Shown in pieces: positions 50,565 through 59,960 of a DNA stretch of 64,000 nucleotides. The notes below the pieces were generated by a model, which was given only the letters and a program-made list of their open reading frames with translations, was not told the origin of the DNA and ran no database searches. The translations under genes were made by a program, and so were the position numbers. Each line of letters opens with the position of its first letter. The stretch's first letter is position 1. Origin of the DNA: Planctomycetota bacterium (GTDB lineage: Bacteria; Planctomycetota; Phycisphaerae; Sedimentisphaerales; Anaerohalosphaeraceae); the NCBI GenBank assembly GCA_013349435.1, contig DUZQ01000007.1:1-64000 (forward strand). The letters run 5' to 3'.

Positions 50565-51347
50565 CTAATGCATCTCTCTGCCGCCGGTAACATTTATCGC
50601 CTGACCGGTCATATAGTCGGCACCATCGGAGGCAAGGAAAAGCGTTACAGCAACAATATCTTCAATCTTAGCCAATCTTTTAAGCGGCACTTTCCCGGTG
50701 AACTTTTTAACAACTTCAGCCACAGGCAAATTCAAATCCTTTGAATAACCCGCCGATACGGTGCTCCAGACACCGGTGCCTTCGGTAATACCCGGACACA
50801 GGCAGTTGACGGTAATTCCGTAGTCGGCCAGCTCGTAGGCTAAGGCCTGAGTGAATCCTATGACGGCAGCTTTCGCGGCGGAGTAGTGGCTCAGAAGTGC
50901 GGAACCTGTCTTGCCGGATTTCGAGGAAAAGTTGATAATTCTGCCTCCGCCGGCCTTTTTCATCAGTGGGACAACATTCTTTATGAATAAGAAAGTACCC
51001 TTGCAGTTTACCGCAAACATATTGTCCCACTCTTGTTCGGTGATATCTTCGACCGGATGGGAACCGATTATACCCGCTACATTAATGAGGATATCGATTT
51101 TTCCGCCGAAATTCTCTGACGCAGCATATACAACCGCCTTAACCTGCCCGGCCCGGGTAACATCGGCCGCGAGGTGAGCACACTTGCCACCGGCTGAGGC
51201 GATATGTTTCATCGTTGCTTTAAGTCCTTCGGAGTCAATATCCGTGATAAAGACATTCGCTCCGCTGCCTGCAAAAGCCACCGCTATACCTTTGCCGATG
51301 GCACCGGCTGCACCGGTAACCAAAACTGTTTTTCCGTCAAAATTCAT
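50565..51347 (-). CDS. SDR-family oxidoreductase
   Basis: VLVTGAAGAIGKGIA, NVAGIIG, YSAAKAA. Confidence 0.92.
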   Translation of the reverse strand: MNFDGKTVLVTGAAGAIGKGIAVAFAGSGANVFITDIDSEGLKATMKHIASAGGKCAHLAADVTRAGQVKAVVYAASENFGGKIDILINVAGIIGSHPVEDITEQEWDNMFAVNCKGTFLFIKNVVPLMKKAGGGRIINFSSKSGKTGSALLSHYSAAKAAVIGFTQALAYELADYGITVNCLCPGITEGTGVWSTVSAGYSKDLNLPVAEVVKKFTGKVPLKRLAKIEDIVAVTLFLASDGADYMTGQAINVTGGREMH

Positions 51348-51546
51348 TACTCACGTGCTCGTTATTTTAACCCTAACTCTTGTATCACAAAACGGCATAA
51401 AACGCTACCGAAAATTTTGGGATTTACTTTTGCGTGATAATCTCGTATAATACATGTTTGTGTTTTATAAGAAAGCCCGGTAAGCAATTTTTAAGCTCAA
51501 AGGCACCCAGGGGTGGGTACAAATCAAAAATATAAGGATTTTGATA

Positions 51547-54500
51547 ATGAAACAAGCATCTTCAATCAAAAATTTGATATTCGCAATTATCCTCAGCTCG
51601 GCGGCCGGTGCCGATGTTCCCGACTACTACGTACACAAAGACACCTGGCACGAAAGCCTGCGGGCCTCGCGTGAAAAACTTACGGAAATGGAACAGGCCG
51701 GGGCAATCGGTATGCCGTTGCCGAATCTGGGAGGCTCGGATTTTACAATATCGGCCTGGATAAAAACCGAGTCGGAAACCGGTGCTATCCTGGTCAAGGC
51801 TCCATCATGGCGAGGTTCGCAATCGCAAATGAAGGCCTTGTACCTGAAAGATGGGAGGTGCGTTTACGAAATCCGCGATACAGGTTCATTCGAAGCTGAA
51901 GTACGCGTTAATGACAACAGGTGGCATCATTTGGCACTTATCGGAAGAAATCCCATGGAGTTTTTCATTGACGGCTCGGTCGTCGAACGCATGCGCATAT
52001 CGGCTTTTGATAACCTCCTTCCTGACGATGCCTCACACACTTTCCGCATCGGGTCGGATTCCCGCCGGTTTCCCGAAGGCGGCGGTTTCGAGGGACTTAT
52101 TGACGAGGTGCAGATTTTCAACAGAATGCTTTCGGCAAATGAAGTTAAAACAATTTATAAAAAACCGGGCGCAGTGAGGGACGGCCTGTCGGGGTGGTGG
52201 AGATTTGAGGATAAAGAGGAAGGTGCAAAGGATTCCTCGGGCAACAATAATGACGGCAGGATATGGCGGGCCCGAATCGCAAAGGGCAAAAAGGGAAAGG
52301 CTCTGGAATTTTCCGGCCGGGGCAGGGTACAGTTGCCTCTGTCGGAAGGTGCCCGAGCCCGGCTGGAGTTGTGGGAGATTCTCGAAAAAGACTTTACCGA
52401 CGAACAAAGCACAACTGAAATGGCACGGGAAAGACGCGACAATATCTGGACGGGCGACTGGAGGCCGGGCGACCTGGAGGAACCGGCACAAAGGTATGCC
52501 GCCGCCACGATTGACCTCGGGTCTTTGCCGGAAAAAGCACACAAGCTCGCAGCCAATGTGGAAAACGCCGATGCCCTGGTGCTGGTCCGGGACGTTTATC
52601 ATCTTTCCGCAGCCAACCATGAAACGTATTCGAACTTGAGCCAAAAGGTCGAGACATTACAACCTGCAATATCACATCTGGCTCAGAATTTCGAACAAAG
52701 GTATCCAAACGCAAACCGATACCTGGCACAATCAGCGGAAATTAAGAAGCAACTTGTTGAAATAGGCCGCCATCCGGCAGACGCCGAGACGATAAAAGGC
52801 CTCAATAATGACTTTAAGCGGCTCCGAAACGCCGCTCTGGTAACAGATAATCCGCTAATGGATTTTGATAAATTGCTTTTCGTAAAGCGATACAGTTATC
52901 AATCGAGCCACTATTACACCGATTTTATCGACGGCACCGAGAATCCCGGCGGAAATCTGTGCATACTCTCGATGAAGGACGGCAAGGTTACGGAGCTTTT
53001 GCCCTCGATGGCAGGTGGCATTTTCGGTCGATACGATTTGTCTTTTGACGGCAAGCGTATCGTTTTCGACTGGAAAGAACGCATCGGCAAAGGATTCCGG
53101 CTATACGAAGTCGGCATTGACGGTAAAGGGCTAAGACAGATTACCTTCGAGCCGCCGGACGAACCCGAACGGATAAAAAAATACAACCACCATGACACTG
53201 AAGGTACCGCACGGATATATCATCATCATACGGACGACATGCACCCGTGCTATATGCCCGACGGCAGGATAATGTTCTCCTCGACACGTTGTGAATACGG
53301 AACGCTTTGTGACGGGCCGGACAAGCTAAGCACCGCGGTCATCTACCGGGTCGATGCCGACGGCAAAAATATGGTCAAGCTGACCAACAGCGCCGTCAGC
53401 GAGTTTTCCCCCGCCATAATGCACGACGGCCGAATCATATACCATCGATGGGAATATGTCGATAAGGGACAGATCGGCGTCAAATGTCTTTGGGCCATGC
53501 GTCCCGATGGTAGCGGAACCGCTGAGCTTTTCGGAAACGACATCGCCCTGCCGCCCGTATTTAACCACGGCCGGCCGATACCAGGCTATAACAATAATCT
53601 TTTCGTAACTTTGGGCACTCCGCATTTCCCACAGTCCGGCGTAGGCACAGTCATCCGTCTGGATATCAATAAACCAATCCGCACCCGTGAGCCGATGACC
53701 TATATAACACCGGATATCGACATCCGCACCGAAGGCGGATTCCACCACAGAGTCGGCGACGGATGGGAGCGCACCCCATACGGCCCGCTGTATATGGACC
53801 CGCTGCCTTTGAGCGAAAAATTCTTCTTAGTCTCGCACAATCCGGATAAGGTATGGAACGATGTTCGGGCTTACGGCTTGTACCTGCTCGATGAGTTCGG
53901 CAATCATATCCTGATTTACAAAGATAAGGAATTTTCCTGCTGGCAGCCCACACCGCTTCGGCCTCGCAAAAAGCCCGCGGTCATTCCTTCGGTACGTCCC
54001 GGGACTGATGAGCCGGCAACTGTCGTACTAAGCGACGTTTATGTTGGGCTTGAGGGTATCAAACGAGGCACAATAAAATACCTTCGCATTATGGAGCAGG
54101 TGCCGCGACCGTGGGACTGCCGGCAGTTCTGGTCTGAAGGCGCCCCTGGAGTCAGTGCCGGAAGCGTTCTGGGTCTAAAGGTTATGCACGGCATCATCCC
54201 GGTCTATGAAGACGGCTCGGCCCATTTCACCGTCCCGACCGACCGAAATATCTATTTCCAGGCCCTCGATGAAGATTATATGGAAGTGCAGCGGCAACGG
54301 ACCTATATAAATTACCGTCCCGCCGAGAAACGTTCCTGCATCGGCTGTCATGAGATGCGGCAGTTGGCTCCTGCCAACAAAACGATTATGGCGCTGAATC
54401 ACCCGCCCGCTGAGCCCGCTCCACAGCCGGGCGATGCCACCGCACAAAGAGTTATTCATTATCCGACCGATGTTCAGCCGGTCCTTGACAAGCACTGCAT

Positions 54501-54915
54501 CAGTTGCCACAGCGGCGAAAAACCCCCCGCAGGCCTTGACCTGACAGGCGAGATGACCTGGGGTTTGACCCGTTCCTACGAAAGTATCTTGGAGCACGAC
54601 CTGGTAGCTACATTTGACGAAGGCTCTGATTTCGAGGGTACCGAACCTGTGCCTCCCTATACAATCGGCTCACACGCCAGCAAAATCATACAGAAACTTC
54701 GAGAAGGACATAATGATATTAAGCTCTCGCGCGAGGAGATGCTCAAACTGACCACCTGGGTCGATGCCAACGCCCAGTACTACGGCTCATGGTACGGCCG
54801 GCGGGAACTGGATTACAGAGACCACCCGTATTTCCGTCCGACACCAACCTTTGCCGAGGCTGTCAGCCTAAAATGCCCCTGGCAGGACGATCCAAGACAA
54901 CTAACCGCCGATTAA
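51547..54915 (+). CDS. large secreted LamG + HzsA-middle-domain-like + c-type cytochrome (CxxCH) protein
   Basis: LamG region MPLPNLGGSDFTISAWIKTES; TolB/propeller-like GKRIVFDWK; CIGCH and CISCH heme motifs; HYPTDVQPVLDKHCISCHSG. Confidence 0.75.
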   Translation: MKQASSIKNLIFAIILSSAAGADVPDYYVHKDTWHESLRASREKLTEMEQAGAIGMPLPNLGGSDFTISAWIKTESETGAILVKAPSWRGSQSQMKALYLKDGRCVYEIRDTGSFEAEVRVNDNRWHHLALIGRNPMEFFIDGSVVERMRISAFDNLLPDDASHTFRIGSDSRRFPEGGGFEGLIDEVQIFNRMLSANEVKTIYKKPGAVRDGLSGWWRFEDKEEGAKDSSGNNNDGRIWRARIAKGKKGKALEFSGRGRVQLPLSEGARARLELWEILEKDFTDEQSTTEMARERRDNIWTGDWRPGDLEEPAQRYAAATIDLGSLPEKAHKLAANVENADALVLVRDVYHLSAANHETYSNLSQKVETLQPAISHLAQNFEQRYPNANRYLAQSAEIKKQLVEIGRHPADAETIKGLNNDFKRLRNAALVTDNPLMDFDKLLFVKRYSYQSSHYYTDFIDGTENPGGNLCILSMKDGKVTELLPSMAGGIFGRYDLSFDGKRIVFDWKERIGKGFRLYEVGIDGKGLRQITFEPPDEPERIKKYNHHDTEGTARIYHHHTDDMHPCYMPDGRIMFSSTRCEYGTLCDGPDKLSTAVIYRVDADGKNMVKLTNSAVSEFSPAIMHDGRIIYHRWEYVDKGQIGVKCLWAMRPDGSGTAELFGNDIALPPVFNHGRPIPGYNNNLFVTLGTPHFPQSGVGTVIRLDINKPIRTREPMTYITPDIDIRTEGGFHHRVGDGWERTPYGPLYMDPLPLSEKFFLVSHNPDKVWNDVRAYGLYLLDEFGNHILIYKDKEFSCWQPTPLRPRKKPAVIPSVRPGTDEPATVVLSDVYVGLEGIKRGTIKYLRIMEQVPRPWDCRQFWSEGAPGVSAGSVLGLKVMHGIIPVYEDGSAHFTVPTDRNIYFQALDEDYMEVQRQRTYINYRPAEKRSCIGCHEMRQLAPANKTIMALNHPPAEPAPQPGDATAQRVIHYPTDVQPVLDKHCISCHSGEKPPAGLDLTGEMTWGLTRSYESILEHDLVATFDEGSDFEGTEPVPPYTIGSHASKIIQKLREGHNDIKLSREEMLKLTTWVDANAQYYGSWYGRRELDYRDHPYFRPTPTFAEAVSLKCPWQDDPRQLTAD

Positions 54916-55265
54916 ACTGATTGACACGGATTTTTTACCGCTGAGAACGCGGAGCTCGCAGAGGTGTTTTTAGAGCCTATAATAAAACCGTACTTTTCAT
55001 TCCGGGCTTGCCCTGCCCTGAGCGAGCATAGCGAGTCGAATGGGCCGAGGAATCTGTTGAATAAGTCCGCGAAACGCCTCCCTTAAATTTACAATGCTTG
55101 TCCCTGCGAAGGAATGTCAGGGCTCCCAAACGCATTTTGTCGCGTTAGGGAAACCCTTTCACCCCTGCGAAGGCAGGGATAAAATATAAAATTAAAGAGG
55201 GGCCGAAGGCCCCGATTCATCGGGACCCACAGCCCTTAGAATTCAATAAATCTTTTTCGTTCAGG

Positions 55266-57317
55266 TTACGGATTTCGATACAGATATTCTATTTCAGCAG
55301 AAGTTAATGCCCTGTTGTAAATACGAACTTCGTCTAAAATGCCACTGAAGAAGTCTGTATTACCGACTGACCGACAAGGTCCGTCACAAAAAAGAAACGG
55401 TGAACTGTTCGAAATTGATACAACATCGGTAGCAAAATTAGTAGCATCAAGAATGCCATCGATATAAAGCTGTGCTTCAACACCCTGCCTTTTAATTACC
55501 ATTAAATGCCACTGATTGTCGTCAAGACGCTTACTACTCCAGAACAAATTCTTGATGTCCGTACTTTGATATAGCTCGATAAGCATATGCCCTGATGGTA
55601 CGGTTGGTTCTGACATAGTGAATTCAATGAAACTATGTACGCCACAGAATGCACGTTTTCCCATAATAGTTTCTATTCTATCTGTATCGGTTCGAAACCA
55701 AAAGGCAATGCTGAAATCGTTCGTTCCAAAATTTCCTATTGTGTTTCCAAAATTTGCATAATCATCCATACCGTCAAAATCCAAGGACTTTTCGGAAATG
55801 CCATTGACCCAGGCTGTGTCGCCGTTTAAAGTTCCATCATTACCGCCAATAACATCATGTGCAATTATGCCACTGCCTTCATCAAGATTCCAATATGCTA
55901 CAAGCCCCTCATCTATGTTACCAGATTTTAGCCAGTTTATTGCCATTAGAGCTAAGTCTGATAAATCCACAAAACAATCATAATTGATATCACCTATTGG
56001 GTGTAGACATCGGAAAATCGTGAACACATCATCACTTGTATCATAGACATTGGGATCGGTTGCATCGCTGATACGGACAAGGCACTGGTTTGATGTTACC
56101 AGCGGCACAAGCCACTGGTATTCGCCGTCATTGGGAGTATTGGCGTCAATCACCTCCCAACTACCATCAATACCATTGGCATCAGAGTATTCAATCGCAA
56201 CATTGTCAATTAAATCTATTGCTTCCCAGCTAATTGTTTCAGTCTGTCCTGCTATTAGCTCTTCTCCGCCATTTGGAGATAAGAGACGAGGAGTGATGTT
56301 TAGAACAACACGAAATCCGAAACAGCTATCATTCCGGGCACCAGGAGGGTCTACTTCCCGCATAGCTAAACGGCATTGAAATGCATTACCTCCCCAGCCA
56401 CTACCACGAAGAATACGATAATCACCACTTGCAGGCCCTTTCGGATTAATATGAGGATATGGGGTGGTACTGTAATAATTCGAATCGTACCAATCGTTAC
56501 ACCACTCATGCACATTTCCCGACATATCATAGAGTCCGTAGCCATTGGGCGCGAAACTACCAGCTATAGAAGTATATGGTCTAGTCCCATCATTCCAGTC
56601 GGGATGAAAGCCACTGGTCGGACTTACATCGTAAAAGTAACTGTTAGGATCAGCATAATAATTGGCTTGACTGTGACTGATGGTGTCGCCCCACGGAAAG
56701 CGGTAATATGGGCTGTTTTCGCCACCGCGAGCGGCGTATTCCCATTCGGCTTCAGTAGGTAAGCGATAGCCATTCTTTGAAAAATCACATTCCCATGTTG
56801 AAAGGCTGTAACATTCCTCGTAACCTTCTTGGACACTGCGCCAGTTGCAGTAGGCAACTGCTCCATACCAGCTCACTAAAACCACAGGATCATCGAACAT
56901 GTCTCGCGGTGGATCACCTTTAGTTCTTACGCTGAAATTGGAGTCGCTAAAATCAATCTGGCTGAGCTCACCATTATCAGGGTTACCTGCAGGTGCAGAT
57001 GATGTAGAACAATATGGGTAACTATTACCAGTATCATCTACCGCGTACACGACGCCGGTATCAACCTTAATCTGATCAGGATAAGCAGAATTAAGGAAAT
57101 CGGCATACTGCTGGTTCGCTATCTCATACTTACTCATTCTGAATGAGTCAACATAAACTGCATGAACGGGCAGTTCATCACCGTTTCCATCTCCGACATG
57201 CCTTCCCATTTCAAACTCACCGCCCGGAATAAAGACCATTTCCACACTTGCCTGCGCCACACTAACAAAGGTCAAAACCACACATGCCAACAAACAAATT
57301 GTCATTAACTTCTTCAT
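55266..57317 (-). CDS. secreted FGE-sulfatase (SUMF1-like) + dockerin-like + LamG protein
   Basis: MVFIPGGEFEMGRHVGDGNGDELPVHAVYVDSFRMSKYEIANQQYADF...NGYRLPTEAEWEYAARGG; GDINYDCFVDLSDLALMAINWL; C-terminal LamG; GAAGGAGAAAAG RBS before ATG 57317. Confidence 0.88.
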   Translation of the reverse strand: MKKLMTICLLACVVLTFVSVAQASVEMVFIPGGEFEMGRHVGDGNGDELPVHAVYVDSFRMSKYEIANQQYADFLNSAYPDQIKVDTGVVYAVDDTGNSYPYCSTSSAPAGNPDNGELSQIDFSDSNFSVRTKGDPPRDMFDDPVVLVSWYGAVAYCNWRSVQEGYEECYSLSTWECDFSKNGYRLPTEAEWEYAARGGENSPYYRFPWGDTISHSQANYYADPNSYFYDVSPTSGFHPDWNDGTRPYTSIAGSFAPNGYGLYDMSGNVHEWCNDWYDSNYYSTTPYPHINPKGPASGDYRILRGSGWGGNAFQCRLAMREVDPPGARNDSCFGFRVVLNITPRLLSPNGGEELIAGQTETISWEAIDLIDNVAIEYSDANGIDGSWEVIDANTPNDGEYQWLVPLVTSNQCLVRISDATDPNVYDTSDDVFTIFRCLHPIGDINYDCFVDLSDLALMAINWLKSGNIDEGLVAYWNLDEGSGIIAHDVIGGNDGTLNGDTAWVNGISEKSLDFDGMDDYANFGNTIGNFGTNDFSIAFWFRTDTDRIETIMGKRAFCGVHSFIEFTMSEPTVPSGHMLIELYQSTDIKNLFWSSKRLDDNQWHLMVIKRQGVEAQLYIDGILDATNFATDVVSISNSSPFLFCDGPCRSVGNTDFFSGILDEVRIYNRALTSAEIEYLYRNP

Positions 57318-57496
57318 CTTTTCTCCTTCACATTTTACTTTCTTTTTGATTTTCTTTTCATTTTCCAACGAATCTCCTCTGTGCTCACGGTGCCCTCGGT
57401 GGCTTACATTCAATGGTGCGATGTATCGCACCCTACTTGTGCCCTTATGCCCTTATCTCATTTTTGGTTCCTCCTTTCTGATTTGATGATTTGCAA

Positions 57497-57524
57497 AACC
57501 CCACGTTGAACGTTGGGGGTAAAT
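57497..57524 (+). repeat. REP-like hairpin, family A (diverged)
   Basis: AACCCCACGTTGAACGTTGGGGGTAAATA, followed by a family B unit as at 5245-5318. Confidence 0.65.
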
Positions 57525-57541
57525 AATCTGCGAACACCCTT

Positions 57542-57571
57542 CGGTCGGCTTGCGCCGACGTGCTTCTGTTG
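57542..57571 (+). repeat. REP-like hairpin, family B
   Basis: CGGTCGGC-TTGC-GCCGACGTGCTTCTGTTG. Confidence 0.65.
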
Positions 57572-57590
57572 CCTGATTTGGTAATTGGTA

Positions 57591-57714
57591 AATCGGTGAG
57601 TAGGTGAATCGGTGAGTAGGTGAATCGGTGAGTAGGTGAATCGGTGAGTAGGTGAGTAGGTGAATGGGTGAGTAGGTGAGTAGGTGAGTAGGTGAGTAGG
57701 TGAGTAGGTGAGTA
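57591..57714. repeat. short tandem repeat, unit GAGTAGGT / GAATCGGT (8-16 bp)
   Basis: alternating GAATCGGTGAGTAGGT units grading into pure GAGTAGGT units. Confidence 0.95.
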
Positions 57715-57995
57715 AATATAAAATATAAAATAAAAAATATAAAATTGCAGAGTCCCCCCCTCCCCCAATTCTACTCTCCGGTTTTCTCCGCAATCTAACT
57801 CCAATTACGCCTCCCTCTTTTCTCTCCAGTAAAAAGACGCGATACAAATTAAGCAATCTTCTGAATTGTGTCGAGTCTTTTTTTGAAAAAGTTGCGTTTT
57901 TCTTCAGCTAAGGGGGGGGCAATACGTAAGTACAGGCCATGTAAGAACTTATGAGGCTTCGGTGTGATGTTTTTATTTTCCGATAAAAAAAGAAA

Positions 57996-58463
57996 TTATT
58001 TTTTTACACAGACTTTTTTTACAATCCAGAGGATAAATCTCGGTGCAAGGGGGAAAAAATCCTCGAAAGGCATGATGTCGCCGGCGGCGGGGCGCTCATC
58101 CAAGTCATGTTTAATCCCCGGACAACCGGCGTCAAAATAAAGCCGGCCTGCAACGTTATACCACGGGTACTCCCGGCAGCCCCTCGGCCTGTCCGGATAT
58201 ATCGAGCAGAGTCCGTCTTTGAGCAGGCAGCAGACGGAATTTTTCGACCTTGTAAAAATTCGGCCGTGTTTATCTTTTCTTAGCGCTTCGGGGGCGATAT
58301 TTTCAGCCTCGGCCGGTGTTACCACCGGCGTTCCCAAAACCCGGCAGCACTTGGCACATTCGGCTTTTAGGCAATCAAGACGGGTAGCTTCATTTGCCGG
58401 CACCAGGTGCAATAAACCTTCCCTTCGTGCCTTGATGACTGCTTTTATCAGTGTCCAGGTCAT
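57996..58463 (-). CDS. YkgJ-family (UPF0153) Cys-cluster metal-binding protein
   Basis: CLKAECAKCCR...CCLLKDGLCSIYPDRPRGCREYPW...DAGCPG. Confidence 0.85.
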   Translation of the reverse strand: MTWTLIKAVIKARREGLLHLVPANEATRLDCLKAECAKCCRVLGTPVVTPAEAENIAPEALRKDKHGRIFTRSKNSVCCLLKDGLCSIYPDRPRGCREYPWYNVAGRLYFDAGCPGIKHDLDERPAAGDIMPFEDFFPLAPRFILWIVKKVCVKK

Positions 58464-58467
58464 ATTC

Positions 58468-59958
58468 TCACCGACTTAATCGGCCTTTACCGGCCACAAA
58501 GCCCGCGCAAAGTATTATCGCCGAAACAACCAGGCTGCAAACCGGCGCTAAGAAAACCAGGCTCGAATTTGAGGTTAATCTGCCGTAAACAGCGGTGCCC
58601 CAGCCTGTTACAAATCCTGCACTAACCGCAACCGCTGCGGCTTTGGATACCCGGCCGAGACGCCGGCGGTCCAGCATCAAGGCGGCAACCACAAGCGGGC
58701 AAAGCCCCAGTTGGGCGCCGTATATCGCAAAGACGAGGTCGGCTATGGAAAATCCCACGTACGACAAAAGCTCAACAAGCAAAGTTGAGACTATCGCCGC
58801 AGCTACGAGTATGAACCTCGAAAGGCCTAATTCTCTTCTTGAAGCAAGCCTGTCATTCAGCGGGCTTTTCCTGAGCCGGGAAAAAACATCCTCATACAAC
58901 GTATGTGAAACCGCTATAAGCTGTGTCGAAGCGGTTGACAGCATCGCCCCATACAGGCCCAGGATTACCAAAAACAAAATAAACCCGGAAAAAACGCCCT
59001 TATTGCCACCGATAACGTTCACCACAGAAACCAGCGGATTAACCCTCTCTTCGGTTGTTACCATCATAAAACCTATGCATGCAAGCAGCGCAAAGAGTCC
59101 CCAGGTGGCGGCACAGGCAAGCACACTCGTTACCAAACCTTTCGTTACGGTTTTGTCGTTTTGTGCCCCGGCTATCCGCTGCCATATACTCATATCCGAG
59201 ATAAAAGCGGGTACGTTAATAACAAAGATTCCGAGAAGAAAGGCCCCAAGGCCTTCTCTATAGGAAAAATTCAGAATCGGCGCCGGAACTTTCGCAAGGC
59301 TCTCGGACCAGCCGTCGTGTGCAAAGACGTAATACAAGTAAAACGCAGGCAGTGCAATTAACAAAAGCCAGATAGAAACCATCTGAAAACGATCCGTTAC
59401 GATAACCGCTCGAAAACCTCCCATCGCCGTATATACGAACGCAACAACCGAAAGAACTATAACCACCACCCACGAAGGCACAGCCGGGACAAGCCCTGCG
59501 AAGAACCTCGAACCAACCGTAAGTTCAACCGCAAAGGCAAAAAGAAAACCAAGACTGGCGCAAACAGCACCCACATACGAAAGCAATTTGCTGTTAAATT
59601 CCGTACCCAAAAACTCGTGTAACGTGGGGCGGTGGTCGTAAACGCTGATTCGTTGCCAGATTTTTTTTGCAAATAATCTTACAACAAGCAGGCCCGTTAC
59701 GGTAGTAGCCACGGTCCAGAAAAGCCACATCCCGAACCGGCCCGCCAATTCAAAAAAGGCCATGACAACGGTGGCCAACGAGATGGTAGTCGCCACGGTA
59801 CTGGCGGAAAACTCCCGTGCATCCGCTACGCGGGCCTGTCTGCTAAACTTCAAAGGGAGTAAATCGGCTATTCCCCTCGTCCCGGCGCCGAGGGAAAGCC
59901 CGACCGACAGGTAAATAATAAATGCAAGAATAAGTGCGCTTACTACAATCACTGCCAT
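58468..59958 (-). CDS. sodium:solute symporter (SSS/SSF) family transporter
   Basis: LeuT-fold SSS-like architecture; FSASTVATTISLATVVMAFFELAGRFG, YTAMGGFRAVIVTDRFQM, YGAMLSTASTQLIAVSHTLYED. Confidence 0.85.
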   Translation of the reverse strand: MAVIVVSALILAFIIYLSVGLSLGAGTRGIADLLPLKFSRQARVADAREFSASTVATTISLATVVMAFFELAGRFGMWLFWTVATTVTGLLVVRLFAKKIWQRISVYDHRPTLHEFLGTEFNSKLLSYVGAVCASLGFLFAFAVELTVGSRFFAGLVPAVPSWVVVIVLSVVAFVYTAMGGFRAVIVTDRFQMVSIWLLLIALPAFYLYYVFAHDGWSESLAKVPAPILNFSYREGLGAFLLGIFVINVPAFISDMSIWQRIAGAQNDKTVTKGLVTSVLACAATWGLFALLACIGFMMVTTEERVNPLVSVVNVIGGNKGVFSGFILFLVILGLYGAMLSTASTQLIAVSHTLYEDVFSRLRKSPLNDRLASRRELGLSRFILVAAAIVSTLLVELLSYVGFSIADLVFAIYGAQLGLCPLVVAALMLDRRRLGRVSKAAAVAVSAGFVTGWGTAVYGRLTSNSSLVFLAPVCSLVVSAIILCAGFVAGKGRLSR

Positions 59959-59960
59959 TG

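Noticed and set aside
51547-54915. hydrazine synthase / anammox capability
   Set aside because: Only a domain-level resemblance; no other hzs genes, and related LamG/cytochrome proteins appear in non-anammox Planctomycetota.
57591-57714. possible CRISPR array
   Set aside because: Repeat unit is 8-16 bp without unique spacers and there are no cas genes in the window.
57445-57856. minus-strand ORFs reading YSPTHLLTYSPTHLLT
   Set aside because: Artefact of translating the GAGTAGGT tandem array; no start/RBS or domain support.
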